64,000 nt of DNA, taken from the NCBI RefSeq assembly GCF_900107925.1, contig NZ_FNUJ01000004.1, positions 62,001 through 126,000 on the forward strand, in the 5' to 3' direction. A program made the translations under genes and the position numbers. Source of the stretch: Amycolatopsis pretoriensis (lineage in GTDB: Bacteria; Actinomycetota; Actinomycetes; Mycobacteriales; Pseudonocardiaceae). Position 1 is the stretch's first letter. Each line of letters begins with the position of its first letter. The notes beneath the pieces are model-generated. The model saw nothing but the letters and a program-made list of their open reading frames with translations. It was not told where the DNA came from and ran no database searches. Of the stretch, positions 43,878 through 52,218 are shown piece after piece.

Positions 43878-44816
43878 TTACTTGGCGGACTCGAGCACGT
43901 GCTGCGCCTCGGCGTCGAGGCCCGTGTGGTACTCGACGGAGTCGCCGGTGATCTGCATGAAGGCCTGCTCCAGCGAGCCGGTCTGCGGGCTCAGCTCGTG
44001 CAGCACGATCCGGTTGGCGGCGGCGATCTCGCCGATCTTGTCGCTGTCCATTCCGGACACCACGAGCGCGTTCGCCTCCTCGGCGACCCCGGCGCTGGCA
44101 CGCTGCAGGGCGTCCCGCAGCTCGGCCAGCTGCGGCGAGCGCACCTTGACCGTGTTCTCCGCCGCGCGGGCGACGAAGTCTTCGGTCGACGACTGCGAAA
44201 TCAGCTGTCCCCGGCCGATCACCACGAGGTTGCTCGCGGTCAGCGCCATCTCCGAAAGCAGGTGGCTCGACACGAAGACGGTCCGGCCTTCCTCGGCCAG
44301 GCGGTGCATGAACTTCCGGATCCAGAGGATGCCCTCCGGGTCGAGGCCGTTCACCGGCTCGTCGAACAGCAGTACCTCGGGGTCGCCCAGCAGGGCGGCC
44401 GCGATGCCGAGCCGCTGCGACATGCCGAGCGAGAACCCGCCGGCGCGCTTGCCCGCGACGCTGGTCAGGCCGACCGTCTCGAGCACCTCGTCGACGCGGC
44501 TCGCCGGGATGCGATTGGACTTCGCCATCCACAGCAGGTGGGCGCGCGCCGAGCGGTTCGGGTGCACCCACTTCGCGTCGAGCAGCGCACCGACCGTGCG
44601 CAGCGGTTCCTTGAGTTCGTGGTACTTCTTGCCCCCGATGGTGACCTGGCCGCCCGTCGGGTTGTCCAGGCCCAGGATCATCCGCATGGTGGTGGACTTG
44701 CCCGCCCCGTTCGGGCCGAGGAAGCCGGTGACCTGACCCGCGGCCACGGAGAACGACAGGTTGTTCACCGCCAGTGTCTTCCCGTACCGCTTGGTGAGGC
44801 CGGTTGCCTCGATCAT
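43878..44816 (-). CDS. ABC transporter ATPase (exporter 2)
   Basis: 312 residues. It has Walker A GPNGAGKST, signature FSLGMSQRLGIA, Walker B LLFDEPVNGLDPEG and VSSHLLSEMALTA. The C-terminal accessory domain keeps VVSGMDSDKIGE, also seen in exporter 1 (VVSGMDSDRIGQ). It is divergent from a TetR gene whose operator lies in the shared upstream region. Confidence 0.92.
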   Translation of the reverse strand: MIEATGLTKRYGKTLAVNNLSFSVAAGQVTGFLGPNGAGKSTTMRMILGLDNPTGGQVTIGGKKYHELKEPLRTVGALLDAKWVHPNRSARAHLLWMAKSNRIPASRVDEVLETVGLTSVAGKRAGGFSLGMSQRLGIAAALLGDPEVLLFDEPVNGLDPEGILWIRKFMHRLAEEGRTVFVSSHLLSEMALTASNLVVIGRGQLISQSSTEDFVARAAENTVKVRSPQLAELRDALQRASAGVAEEANALVVSGMDSDKIGEIAAANRIVLHELSPQTGSLEQAFMQITGDSVEYHTGLDAEAQHVLESAK

Positions 44817-44986
44817 GACTGCTCCTCTTCCGCCCCTCGCTTACGACGCGTTCATCGTCGCGGGTCGGGGGCGGTCCGCGCGTCACCCTGCGGGTCTAAC
44901 CGCTCCCCCTACCTGAGTAGTACCTTGCTGGCTCTTCGGCTGATGCGCGATCCGTGATGACCCTGAGACGACCCTGATTCGACGTC

Positions 44987-45010
44987 ATTAATGAACTATG
45001 GTTCAATAAT
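44987..45010. promoter_or_regulatory. Candidate TetR operator
   Basis: TGAAC-TATG-GTTCA lies within a near-perfect 24-bp palindrome (ATTAATGAACTA / TGGTTCAATAAT), three bases before the tetR GTG and 171 bases upstream of the exporter 2 ATPase start. It would allow autoregulation and possibly control of the exporter. Confidence 0.6.
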
Positions 45011-45013
45011 GAC

Positions 45014-45601
45014 GTGGCCCGGCCGAGGAGTATCACCGACGAGCGGCTGCTGGGTGCGGCGGAGACCGTCATCGGCAGGTGCGGCCCCGGTTTCAAGCTC
45101 GCGCAGGTGGCGTCCGAGGCCGGGGTTTCGGTCGGCACGGTCGCACAGCGGTTCGGCTCCAAGAGCGGCCTGCTGCAGGAGATGAGCCGGCGGGCCACGC
45201 GGCGGGCGGTCGAGCAGATGCGGGAGTGCGCCGAGCAGGCCGACGACCCGGTCGCCGGCCTGCGGGCCGCGGCGGTCGCGGTCTACGCGGTGCTCGGTGA
45301 CGCCGAAGAGGCGGCGAACCACCTGGGCCAGCTCGGCGTGGACATCGGCGACCCGGTGCTGCGGTCGCTGCTGGGCGAGCACTTCACGGCGGTCGAGGAA
45401 GAACTGCGGCGGCTGGTGCGGGCGGCGGCTCCCGCGCTGCCGCACGCACCGAGCGTGCCGCGGGCGGCCCGGGTCGTGCTGGACGTGATCAACGGAGTGT
45501 CGATCGACTGGTCGATCCGGCCGCACGGGCGGCTGGCCGACCGGCTGGCGGAGGACGTCGACGCGGTTTTGACCGCGTGGCGGGGACGGGAGGATTCATG
45601 A
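45014..45601 (+). CDS. TetR family transcriptional regulator
   Basis: 195 residues. The N-terminal helix-turn-helix has FKLAQVASEAGVSVGTVAQRFGSKSGLL (about 28-55), and a variable ligand domain follows. GTG 45014 follows the operator by three bases, so the transcript is probably leaderless. Its stop overlaps the SDR start (ATGA); the SDR is a likely target. Confidence 0.9.
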   Translation: MARPRSITDERLLGAAETVIGRCGPGFKLAQVASEAGVSVGTVAQRFGSKSGLLQEMSRRATRRAVEQMRECAEQADDPVAGLRAAAVAVYAVLGDAEEAANHLGQLGVDIGDPVLRSLLGEHFTAVEEELRRLVRAAAPALPHAPSVPRAARVVLDVINGVSIDWSIRPHGRLADRLAEDVDAVLTAWRGREDS

Positions 45602-46509
45602 GTTTGGAAGGCAAGGTAGCGGTGGTCACCGGGGCGACCCGGGGCTGCGGCCGGGCGATCGCGGTGGAGCTGGGCCGCGCGGGCGCGACGGTGTACGTCA
45701 CCGGCCGCACGACGCGCGAAACGGTGTCACCGATGAAGCGCCCGGAAACGATCGAAGAGACGGGCGAACTGGTCGAGGCGGCGGGCGGCCGCGCGATCGT
45801 CGTCCGCTGCGACTTCACCTCGCAGTCCGATGTGGACGCGTTGAAGGCGCGCATCGAGTCCGAAGTGGACGGAATCGACCTCCTGGTCGACGACGTCTGG
45901 GGCGGCGACATGTACTTCCACTTCGACGCGCCGTTCTGGGAGACGCCGCTGGAAGACGCGCTCAACCTGACGCACAACGCGCTCGACACGCACCTCATCG
46001 CGCTGCACAAGCTGCTGCCCCTGGTGGTCGCCCGCCGCGGCCTGGTGCTGGAAGTGACCGACGGCGACAACGACGACTACGTCGGCGCGGGTCTCCCCTA
46101 CTACGTCGCGAAGTGCGGCATCCGGGCACTCGGCCGGGCACTGGGCGTGGAGCTGAAGAAGAACGACTGCGTCGGCCTCGCGGTCACACCGGGGTTCCTG
46201 CGTTCGGAGTCGATGCTGGACGCGTTCGAGGTGACCGAGGACAACTGGCGCGACGCGGTGGGCAAGATAGCGCCGGTCGACTTCAAGATCTCCGAGACGC
46301 CGTACCTGCTCGCGCGCGGAGTGGCGGCCCTGGCCCAGGACCCCGCCGTGTCCCGTTTCGCCGGCCAAACGCTGGCATCCTGGACGCTGATGAAGGAGTA
46401 CGGCTACACGGACATCGACGGCGACCGCCCGGACTTCGGCCGCTGGATCACCGAAGTCCGCAACGCGGGCAAGGACCCGGCAACAACCCCACCAGACGAC
46501 TACCGCTAA
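45598..46509 (+). CDS. Short-chain dehydrogenase/reductase (longer form)
   Basis: 303 residues. The cofactor site is TGATRGCGRAIAVEL, with TGRTTRE after strand 2 (NADP preference likely). The active site includes Tyr-x-x-x-Lys in LPYYVAKCGIRAL. The extended C-terminal part contains a Trp/Tyr-rich stretch (TLMKEYGYTDIDGDRPDFGR). It is coupled to tetR. Substrate unknown. Confidence 0.87.
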   Translation: MSLEGKVAVVTGATRGCGRAIAVELGRAGATVYVTGRTTRETVSPMKRPETIEETGELVEAAGGRAIVVRCDFTSQSDVDALKARIESEVDGIDLLVDDVWGGDMYFHFDAPFWETPLEDALNLTHNALDTHLIALHKLLPLVVARRGLVLEVTDGDNDDYVGAGLPYYVAKCGIRALGRALGVELKKNDCVGLAVTPGFLRSESMLDAFEVTEDNWRDAVGKIAPVDFKISETPYLLARGVAALAQDPAVSRFAGQTLASWTLMKEYGYTDIDGDRPDFGRWITEVRNAGKDPATTPPDDYR

Positions 46510-46510
46510 T

Positions 46511-46536
46511 CCCGAGCTTTCACGTGAAAGCTCGGG
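46511..46536. repeat. CACGTG-centred palindrome, copy 1
   Basis: 26-bp perfect palindrome whose central 18 bases are AGCTTTCACGTGAAAGCT. It begins two bases after the SDR stop and could terminate that transcript. Confidence 0.85.
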
Positions 46537-46547
46537 TCCCAGGTGGG

Positions 46548-46565
46548 AGCTTTCACGTGAAAGCT
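46548..46565. repeat. CACGTG-centred palindrome, copy 2
   Basis: AGCTTTCACGTGAAAGCT, 11 bases after copy 1, upstream of the DUF559-type gene. Confidence 0.85.
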
Positions 46566-46567
46566 GG

Positions 46568-46601
46568 GGTTGTCCACAACTTGGGGGGGGTGTGGACAAC
46601 C
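46568..46601. repeat. Inverted pair of DnaA-like boxes
   Basis: GGTTGTCCACA (46568-46578) and TGTGGACAACC (46591-46601) form a perfect 11-bp inverted repeat with a 12-base G-rich loop. Each arm contains TTGTCCACA. The right arm also carries the TGTGGACAACCTGGG context seen upstream of dnaB. Confidence 0.7.
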
Positions 46602-46628
46602 TGGGTTTGTTGATCTTGGAACGGCGGA

Positions 46629-47555
46629 TTGCGGCTGGACGCGCGGGATGCTCGGTTCGTGTTGTGCACCTCCGCCGAATTCGAGTTCGCCGAGCCCTTC
46701 CTGGGTAGCCACGCCATTGCCGCTGGTGCGGTGACCGAGCAGACCCTGCGATCACCGCTCTTCACGAAGCTCTTCCGCAACGTCTATGTGGCTTCGGCGA
46801 CACCAGTCACGCATGTGCTGCGTTGCCGAGCCGCTGCGCTACTCGCACCGCCGTGCGCGGTTCTCACCGGCTGCTCGGCCTCGACCGTCCGCGGCATCGA
46901 GCTGGCCGGAGCCCATGACCCGGTCGAGTTCGTCTTGCCGGAAAGCGTGTTGTTCGCCCTGCAGGACGGTGTGCACATCCGGCGGACCAGCCGGGGACGG
47001 ATTCACAGCGAGCCGTGGCAGGAAATCCGGTTGGCTTCGTCGGTCCGCCTTGTCTTCGACATCCTGACTGACACGAAGCTTCACCGATCACTGCCGAGGG
47101 TGGTCGGCTACCTCGACGCGTTGCTCCGGGCAGGTGAGATCGACACGACGGCTCTGGCGGCCTACCTGAAAGGCCGCCGGGAGAACGGAATCGTCCGCGC
47201 GAGAAGAGCCTTCCAACTCGCCGACCCCCGTTCGGAGAGCATTCCCGAGTCCGAGTTGCGGGTCTGGCTGACCGTGGCCGGCCTCGCCCCCGACCTCCAG
47301 GTTCAGGTCTTCGACGACCGAGGTGCGTTCGTGGGCCGGTTGGACCTGGCCTTTCCTGACCGCAAACTCGCAGTGGAGTACGACGGCGACTGGCACCGGG
47401 ATGGTGACCAACCGCAGCGCGACGACGCGCGCCGGCAGGCGATCCGTGCGTTGGGCTGGCGGTTCGTGATCGTCACCAAGACCGAGCTGTACGGGGCACC
47501 GAAGGCCGTGGTCGCAGCGGTCCGTGCGGAGCTTTCACGTGAAAGCTCCGCTTGA
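46629..47555 (+). CDS. DUF559/Vsr-like endonuclease-domain protein with AbiEi-like N-terminus
   Basis: 308 residues. The N-terminal part resembles the winged-helix plus AbiEi-type region of type IV antitoxin-like proteins (AIAAGAVTEQTLRSPLF.KLFRNVYV). The C-terminal part (about 205-300) resembles DUF559, with ESELRVWL, GRLDLAFPDRKLAVEYDGDWH and RRQAIRALGWRFVIVTK, a PD-(D/E)xK-like pattern. TTG 46629 is used; GTG 46659 is an alternative. The last codons lie within palindrome copy 3. Such proteins are common singletons in actinobacteria; nuclease activity is inferred. Confidence 0.7.
   Translation: MRLDARDARFVLCTSAEFEFAEPFLGSHAIAAGAVTEQTLRSPLFTKLFRNVYVASATPVTHVLRCRAAALLAPPCAVLTGCSASTVRGIELAGAHDPVEFVLPESVLFALQDGVHIRRTSRGRIHSEPWQEIRLASSVRLVFDILTDTKLHRSLPRVVGYLDALLRAGEIDTTALAAYLKGRRENGIVRARRAFQLADPRSESIPESELRVWLTVAGLAPDLQVQVFDDRGAFVGRLDLAFPDRKLAVEYDGDWHRDGDQPQRDDARRQAIRALGWRFVIVTKTELYGAPKAVVAAVRAELSRESSA
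47526..47551. repeat. CACGTG-centred palindrome, copy 3
   Basis: 26-bp perfect palindrome with the same central 18 bases as copies 1 and 2 but different flanks (GCGG/CCGC). It overlaps the end of the DUF559-type gene and lies eight bases from the convergent response-regulator stop, suiting a bidirectional terminator. Confidence 0.85.
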
Positions 47556-47558
47556 GTG

Positions 47559-48215
47559 TCAGGCGAGGCCGGGGCGGGCGAGGCCGGTTTCGTAGGCCAA
47601 AACCACGGCCTGCACCCGGTCCCGCAGCTCCAGCTTCGCCAGGATCCGCCCGACGTGCGTCTTCACCGTCGCCTCCGAGAGGAACAGCGCCTCGGCGATC
47701 TCCAGGTTCGACATGCCCTTCGCGATCAGCACCAGCACCTCGCGCTCGCGGTCGGTCAGCACGTCCAGCTCCGCGGTGTCCCGCATCGGGGTGCCGCCGG
47801 AGCCGACGAAGCGGTCGAGCAGCCGGCGGGTCACCGATGGCGACACCACCGCGTCGCCCGAGGCGACCGCCCGCAGTGCCGACACGAGGTGGCCGGGCTG
47901 GGTGTCCTTCAGCAGGAACCCGCTCGCGCCACCCTGCAGCGCCGCGTAGACGTACTCGTCCAGGTCGAACGTCGTCATCACGAGCACGCGCGCGGTGCCG
48001 GCCGCGACGATCCGCTTCGTCGCCTCGACGCCGTCGAGCACCGGCATCCGGACGTCCATCAGCACGACGTCGGGCCGCAGTCGCGAAGCCAGCTCGATCG
48101 CCTGCGCGCCGTCGCCCGCCTCGCCGACCACGTCGATGTCGGCCTGGGCGCCCAGCACCATCCGGAACCCGACGCGCATCAGTTCCTGGTCGTCGACGAC
48201 CACCACCCGGATCAC
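47559..48215 (-). CDS. NarL/LuxR-type response regulator (second system)
   Basis: 218 residues. The receiver has phosphoacceptor Asp54 in VLMDVRMPV, TTFDLDEYVYAAL and GFLLKD. The LuxR-type helix-turn-helix has LTDREREVLVLIAKGMSNLE and FLSEATVKTHVGRILAKL. It overlaps its kinase by four bases (GTGA). No obvious target gene is adjacent. Confidence 0.92.
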   Translation of the reverse strand: MIRVVVVDDQELMRVGFRMVLGAQADIDVVGEAGDGAQAIELASRLRPDVVLMDVRMPVLDGVEATKRIVAAGTARVLVMTTFDLDEYVYAALQGGASGFLLKDTQPGHLVSALRAVASGDAVVSPSVTRRLLDRFVGSGGTPMRDTAELDVLTDREREVLVLIAKGMSNLEIAEALFLSEATVKTHVGRILAKLELRDRVQAVVLAYETGLARPGLA

Positions 48216-49399
48216 TTGTCCAACCTAACCGGCAGCTCCGCGCGGACCTGCCACCCACCACCCGGAGCGGGGCCCACGTCGAGCGTCCCGCCGTACACGT
48301 GCGCGCGTTCGCGCATGCCGATCAAGCCGTTGCCGCCCGGCAGGCGCTGCGCCGGACCAGCCAGCTGCGGGATCCGGCCCGCGCCGTCGTCGGACACCAG
48401 CACTTCCACGAGGTCGCCGGTCCGGTGCACCCGCACCGCCGCGGTCGCGCCGCGGCCGGCGTGCTTGAGCGTGTTGGTCAGCGACTCCTGCACGATCCGG
48501 TAGATGCCGAGCGAGACGCCGGCGGGCAGGTCGCCGAGGTCGTCGGTCTCCAGCTCGACCGGCACGCCGGCGGTGCGCATCCGGTCGGCCAGGTCGGCGA
48601 TGGCGTGCGCGTCCGGCTGCGGGACGCGGGGTTCGCCGTCGGCGTCGTCGCTGCGGAGCACGTCGAGCAGGCGCCGCAGCTCGCCGAGCGCGCCGCGGCC
48701 GGTCTCGGAAATCGTTTGCAGGGCCCGTTGGGCGAGCTCGGGGTTGCTTTCGATCGCGTAGGACGCGCCGTCGGCCTGCACGACCATGACGCTCACCGCG
48801 TGCGCGACGACGTCGTGCAGCTCGCGCGCGATCCGCCCGCGCTCCTCGGCCACCGCGATCCGGGTGGCCTGGTCCCGTTCGGTCTCGAGCAGGTGCAACC
48901 TGGCCTCCACTTCCACGTCGTAGGCGCGCCGGGCACCGACGAACTCGCCGAGCGTCCAGCACAGGGCGATGCCGAACGCGAGGAACACGATCGCGAGGAC
49001 GAGTTCGTCTTCCGCCTGGTCCAGCGCCAGCTGCACGGCCGACGAGACGACGACCGCGCCGACGAAGATCAGGCCCTGCCGCCGCCCGGCGTAGACGACG
49101 ACCGAGTAGATGCTCATCGCCAGCCCGGCGGCGCTGCCGATGCCGAGCATCAGCGTCGCGTGCACGACGCTGACCACCAGCACGACGTAGGCCGACCACA
49201 GCGGCGACTTCCGGCGGAACACCAGCGGCGCGACCATCGCGAGGTTGATCGGCACGGCGACGTACCAGGGCGGCAGCTCCGGCAGCTCGGCGAACTGGTC
49301 GGCGACGAACAGCAGCATGTCGATCAGGCCGAGCAGGACGGCGAGCACCGTGTCGCCCGCCATGGGGTGGGCACGCATCCAGAGACTCAGCCGTCGCAC
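48212..49399 (-). CDS. NarL-family sensor histidine kinase (second system)
   Basis: 395 residues. About four to five membrane helices fill the first 160. HisKA_3 has GRIARELHDVVAHAVSVMVV (His195), and the ATPase domain has YRIVQESLTNTLKHAGRG and GGNGLIGMRERAHVY. The smaller membrane part distinguishes it from the kinase at 34981-36768. Signal unknown. Confidence 0.9.
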   Translation of the reverse strand: MRRLSLWMRAHPMAGDTVLAVLLGLIDMLLFVADQFAELPELPPWYVAVPINLAMVAPLVFRRKSPLWSAYVVLVVSVVHATLMLGIGSAAGLAMSIYSVVVYAGRRQGLIFVGAVVVSSAVQLALDQAEDELVLAIVFLAFGIALCWTLGEFVGARRAYDVEVEARLHLLETERDQATRIAVAEERGRIARELHDVVAHAVSVMVVQADGASYAIESNPELAQRALQTISETGRGALGELRRLLDVLRSDDADGEPRVPQPDAHAIADLADRMRTAGVPVELETDDLGDLPAGVSLGIYRIVQESLTNTLKHAGRGATAAVRVHRTGDLVEVLVSDDGAGRIPQLAGPAQRLPGGNGLIGMRERAHVYGGTLDVGPAPGGGWQVRAELPVRLDK

Positions 49400-49527
49400 C
49401 AGACAACACTAGGTCCCGGGCCGCCGGAAGCGCGTCGGTCGCCGGTACCACCTTCGGTGCGACCCGAGGATGAGCCCCATGGCACGATTCACGGGGTTGT
49501 CCGAACGACCGGGGAGGGCTGGGGGCC

Positions 49528-51078
49528 GTGACGTCACCGGAGCAGGGCCGGCTCGCGGGCCCGCTGTCGATGTCGGTGGCCAACCTGTGCCACCGGCTGC
49601 AGTCGCAGGTCTCCGCACGCACCGCGGCCGGCTTCGCCGAAGTGCTGCGCCGGCTCGGCGCGCCGCTGCAGGTGGCCGTCGCCGGGCGGATCAAGTCGGG
49701 CAAGTCGACGCTGGTCAACGCCCTGATCGGGCGCCGGGTCGCGCCGACCGACATCGGTGAGTGCACGCGGCTGGTGACCCGGTTCCAGTACGGCACGGTC
49801 GACCGCGTCGAGATCGTCTTCACCGACGGCCGCAAGCAGGTGCTCCCCTTCGCCGCGGACGGGATGATCCCGGCCGAGCTGGGCGTCGACATCGAGCAGG
49901 TGTCGCACATCGAGGCGTACCTGACCAACGCCGTCCTGCAGGGCATGACGGTGATCGACACCCCCGGTCTCGGTTCGCTCGACGCCGCTTCGGTGTCGCG
50001 GACCGAGCAGCTCCTGGGCGCCGCGAAGCACGCGAAAGACGACGAAGGTTCGGACGAGCTGGACGACACCTCGCGCAACGCGGTCGCCGGCGCCGAGGCC
50101 GTCCTCTACGTCGTCACCCAGGGCGTCCGCGCCGACGACCAGCAGGCCCTCGCCGCCTTCACCGCCGCCACCGCGAGCCGCGAGGCGGGCCCGGTCAACG
50201 CGATCGCCGTGCTGAACAAGGCCGACACCATCGCGCCGGAGTCGGTCGAGGGCGCCGACGGCGACGTCTGGAAGGCCGCGACGATCCTGTCGGAGAAGCA
50301 GGCGAGCACGCTGAAGCCGCGCGTGGCCGACGTGCTGCCGGTGATCGGGCTGATCGCGGAGTCGGCCGAGTCGGGCGGGTTCACCTCCGCCGACGCCGAG
50401 GCGCTGCGGCAGCTCGCCGACCTCGACGACGACGTCCTGCAGACCATGCTGATCTCGGCGGACATCTTCACGACCTGGGAGTGCGACGTCCCGTCGGGCA
50501 CCCGGCTGCGGCTGCTGGAGAAGCTAGACCTGTTCGGCATCGCGCACGCCGTCGAAGCCATCCGCAAGGAACCGGAGATCACGGCGGGCGCGCTGCGGCG
50601 GTCGCTGCTCGACGCGTCCGGTCTCGAAGCGGTTCGGCAGCGGCTGTCGATCGTGTTCGCCGCCCGCGCCGACGGCATCAAGGCGGCCGCGGCGCTCGCG
50701 TCGGTCACCGCGCTCGCGCACGCCTCCGGCGACCCGGGTGAACGCCAGCGCGTCCACGACGCCATCGAGGTGCTGCTCGCCAAGCCCGAAGCCCACCAGC
50801 TGCGGCTGCTCGAAGCGCTGACGCTGGTCGCTTCCGGCGCGGTCGACATGCCGGAAGACCTGTCCGAGGAGGTCCTGCGCGTCGGCAGCAACGCCGACAT
50901 CGGGGCCCAGCTGGGCAAGCCCGGCGCGGCCCGGCCGGACCTCGCCGCGCACGCGCTCGAACGCGCCGGCTGGTGGCGCTCCTTCGCGTCCTTCGGGGCG
51001 ACGCCCGCGCAGAGCCGGGTCGCGCACGTCGTGCACCGGGCGTACTTCTTGATCTGGCAACAGGTCCGCGAAGCCTGA
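49528..51078 (+). CDS. Dynamin-like GTPase 1 (IniC-like)
   Basis: 516-residue bacterial dynamin-family protein. The GTPase domain has G1 GRIKSGKSTLVNALIG (53-68), a G2-like TDIGECTR, G3 DTPGLGSL and G4 NKAD. The helical C-terminal half is shorter than in its partner and lacks an obvious membrane segment. Bacterial dynamins bind and remodel membranes, and mycobacterial IniA/IniC respond to cell-wall inhibitors. This gene probably acts with the second GTPase downstream. GTG 49528 follows GGGGAGGGCTGGGGGCC. Confidence 0.85.
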   Translation: MTSPEQGRLAGPLSMSVANLCHRLQSQVSARTAAGFAEVLRRLGAPLQVAVAGRIKSGKSTLVNALIGRRVAPTDIGECTRLVTRFQYGTVDRVEIVFTDGRKQVLPFAADGMIPAELGVDIEQVSHIEAYLTNAVLQGMTVIDTPGLGSLDAASVSRTEQLLGAAKHAKDDEGSDELDDTSRNAVAGAEAVLYVVTQGVRADDQQALAAFTAATASREAGPVNAIAVLNKADTIAPESVEGADGDVWKAATILSEKQASTLKPRVADVLPVIGLIAESAESGGFTSADAEALRQLADLDDDVLQTMLISADIFTTWECDVPSGTRLRLLEKLDLFGIAHAVEAIRKEPEITAGALRRSLLDASGLEAVRQRLSIVFAARADGIKAAAALASVTALAHASGDPGERQRVHDAIEVLLAKPEAHQLRLLEALTLVASGAVDMPEDLSEEVLRVGSNADIGAQLGKPGAARPDLAAHALERAGWWRSFASFGATPAQSRVAHVVHRAYFLIWQQVREA

Positions 51079-51137
51079 GTTTGTTTCTGCTTGCCGACTT
51101 CCGCTGGTAGGCCCGGTTTTCCGCGTACTGTTGAGGC

Positions 51138-51785
51138 GTGCGCCTAGAAAACACGACATCGTGGCGAGCGGGCTGGAGCAGCGAGAACGAGATCGACGTC
51201 GCGCTGTACATCCGTGACGCCCTCGCGCTGTCCGTTTCCGAAGGACAGGTGCTGCCGCCCGTGGAGCCGCAGGTCCCGGTGCACGTCCCACCCGAGATCG
51301 ACCGCGCGGCCGTCCAGGCGCAGTGGGCCGACTGGTGGACCGACCTGCTGGCCTTCCTGCGCAACCGCGAGGACCCGGACCCGCGCAGCCCGCGGACCCG
51401 CTACGGCCGGCCCGCCCTGGCGCAGGGCTCGGCGATGCGGCAGGCGCTCGACTTCTTCGGCCCGGCCGCGGCCCGCCACTTCGCCAACGCGCGCGGTCCG
51501 GCCCTGCGCGGCGCGGGCGAGCCGTCCGGCGGCACGCCGTGGGCGCCCGGCTTCTACCGCCGGCAGATCGTGGCCGGCGAACGGCTCGGCCAGCTCGTGC
51601 GCGAGGCCGAGGTCCGGCTGGGCCGGCGCGCGTACCCGTTCCGCCTGAACGTCATCGAGATCTCCGTCGCCGGATCGATCTGGCTGCGCACGGCCGAGGA
51701 CCAGCTGCTCGTCTCGTCCCGGCTCGCCGAGGACGGCCCCGGCCTCGAAGCCGTGCTCCGCGAGGTGATCGACCAGCTCGTGTGA
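51138..51785 (+). CDS. Unknown protein in the dynamin locus
   Basis: 215 residues, not recognised. No signal peptide or membrane helix is seen. The N-terminal part has EIDVALYIRDALALSVSEGQ, the centre is Trp/Pro-rich (WADWWTDLLAFLRNREDPDP), and the C-terminus has LNVIEISVAGSIWLRTAEDQLLV. A -10-like TACTGT lies seven bases before GTG 51138, so the transcript may be leaderless. Its place between two dynamin genes suggests a role with them. Confidence 0.6.
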   Translation: MRLENTTSWRAGWSSENEIDVALYIRDALALSVSEGQVLPPVEPQVPVHVPPEIDRAAVQAQWADWWTDLLAFLRNREDPDPRSPRTRYGRPALAQGSAMRQALDFFGPAAARHFANARGPALRGAGEPSGGTPWAPGFYRRQIVAGERLGQLVREAEVRLGRRAYPFRLNVIEISVAGSIWLRTAEDQLLVSSRLAEDGPGLEAVLREVIDQLV

Positions 51786-51831
51786 TCGGGTTCCGCTCCC
51801 GGCGAGCGGTCGAATCCGCCAGACTGTCCGC

Positions 51832-52218
51832 ATGGCGTGGTTTCGCAAGGACGGAACCGACCGCGGGTCCACCGCGTCGGACACCGATGTGCACCCCTTG
51901 CAGCAGGTCACCGATCTCGAGCGCGCGCTCGCGGATCGCCAGGCGCTGATCCAGATGTGCCTGTACGCCCTGGACCGCGCCCGCAGTGGCGGCGTCGTCG
52001 AACGCCTCGAAGAAGGGCTCGCCGCGATCGGGGTCCAGGCACTGCGGCCCGAGGGCGAGCGGTTCGACCCGGCTCGCCACGAGGCCGGTGGCGCGGTCCC
52101 GACCGACGACCCGGCGCTCGACGGGATCGTCGCCGAAACCGAGGTCACCGGCTTCGCCGACCACGACCGCCTGCTGCGCGCCCCGATCGTCACCGTCTAC
52201 GCGAAGAAGACCCCGTGA
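51832..52218 (+). CDS. GrpE-like head-domain protein in the dynamin locus
   Basis: 128 residues. The second half resembles the GrpE beta-wing head that opens the DnaK nucleotide pocket: IGVQALRPEGERFDPARHEA, then an FADHDRLLRAPIVTVY end. The first half (HPLQQVTDLERALADRQALI) could be a short coiled coil, much reduced from the long GrpE helix pair. The GTG of the next gene overlaps its stop. No DnaK/Hsp70 gene is present in the window, so the partner is unknown. GrpE-likeness is by pattern only. Confidence 0.65.
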   Translation: MAWFRKDGTDRGSTASDTDVHPLQQVTDLERALADRQALIQMCLYALDRARSGGVVERLEEGLAAIGVQALRPEGERFDPARHEAGGAVPTDDPALDGIVAETEVTGFADHDRLLRAPIVTVYAKKTP

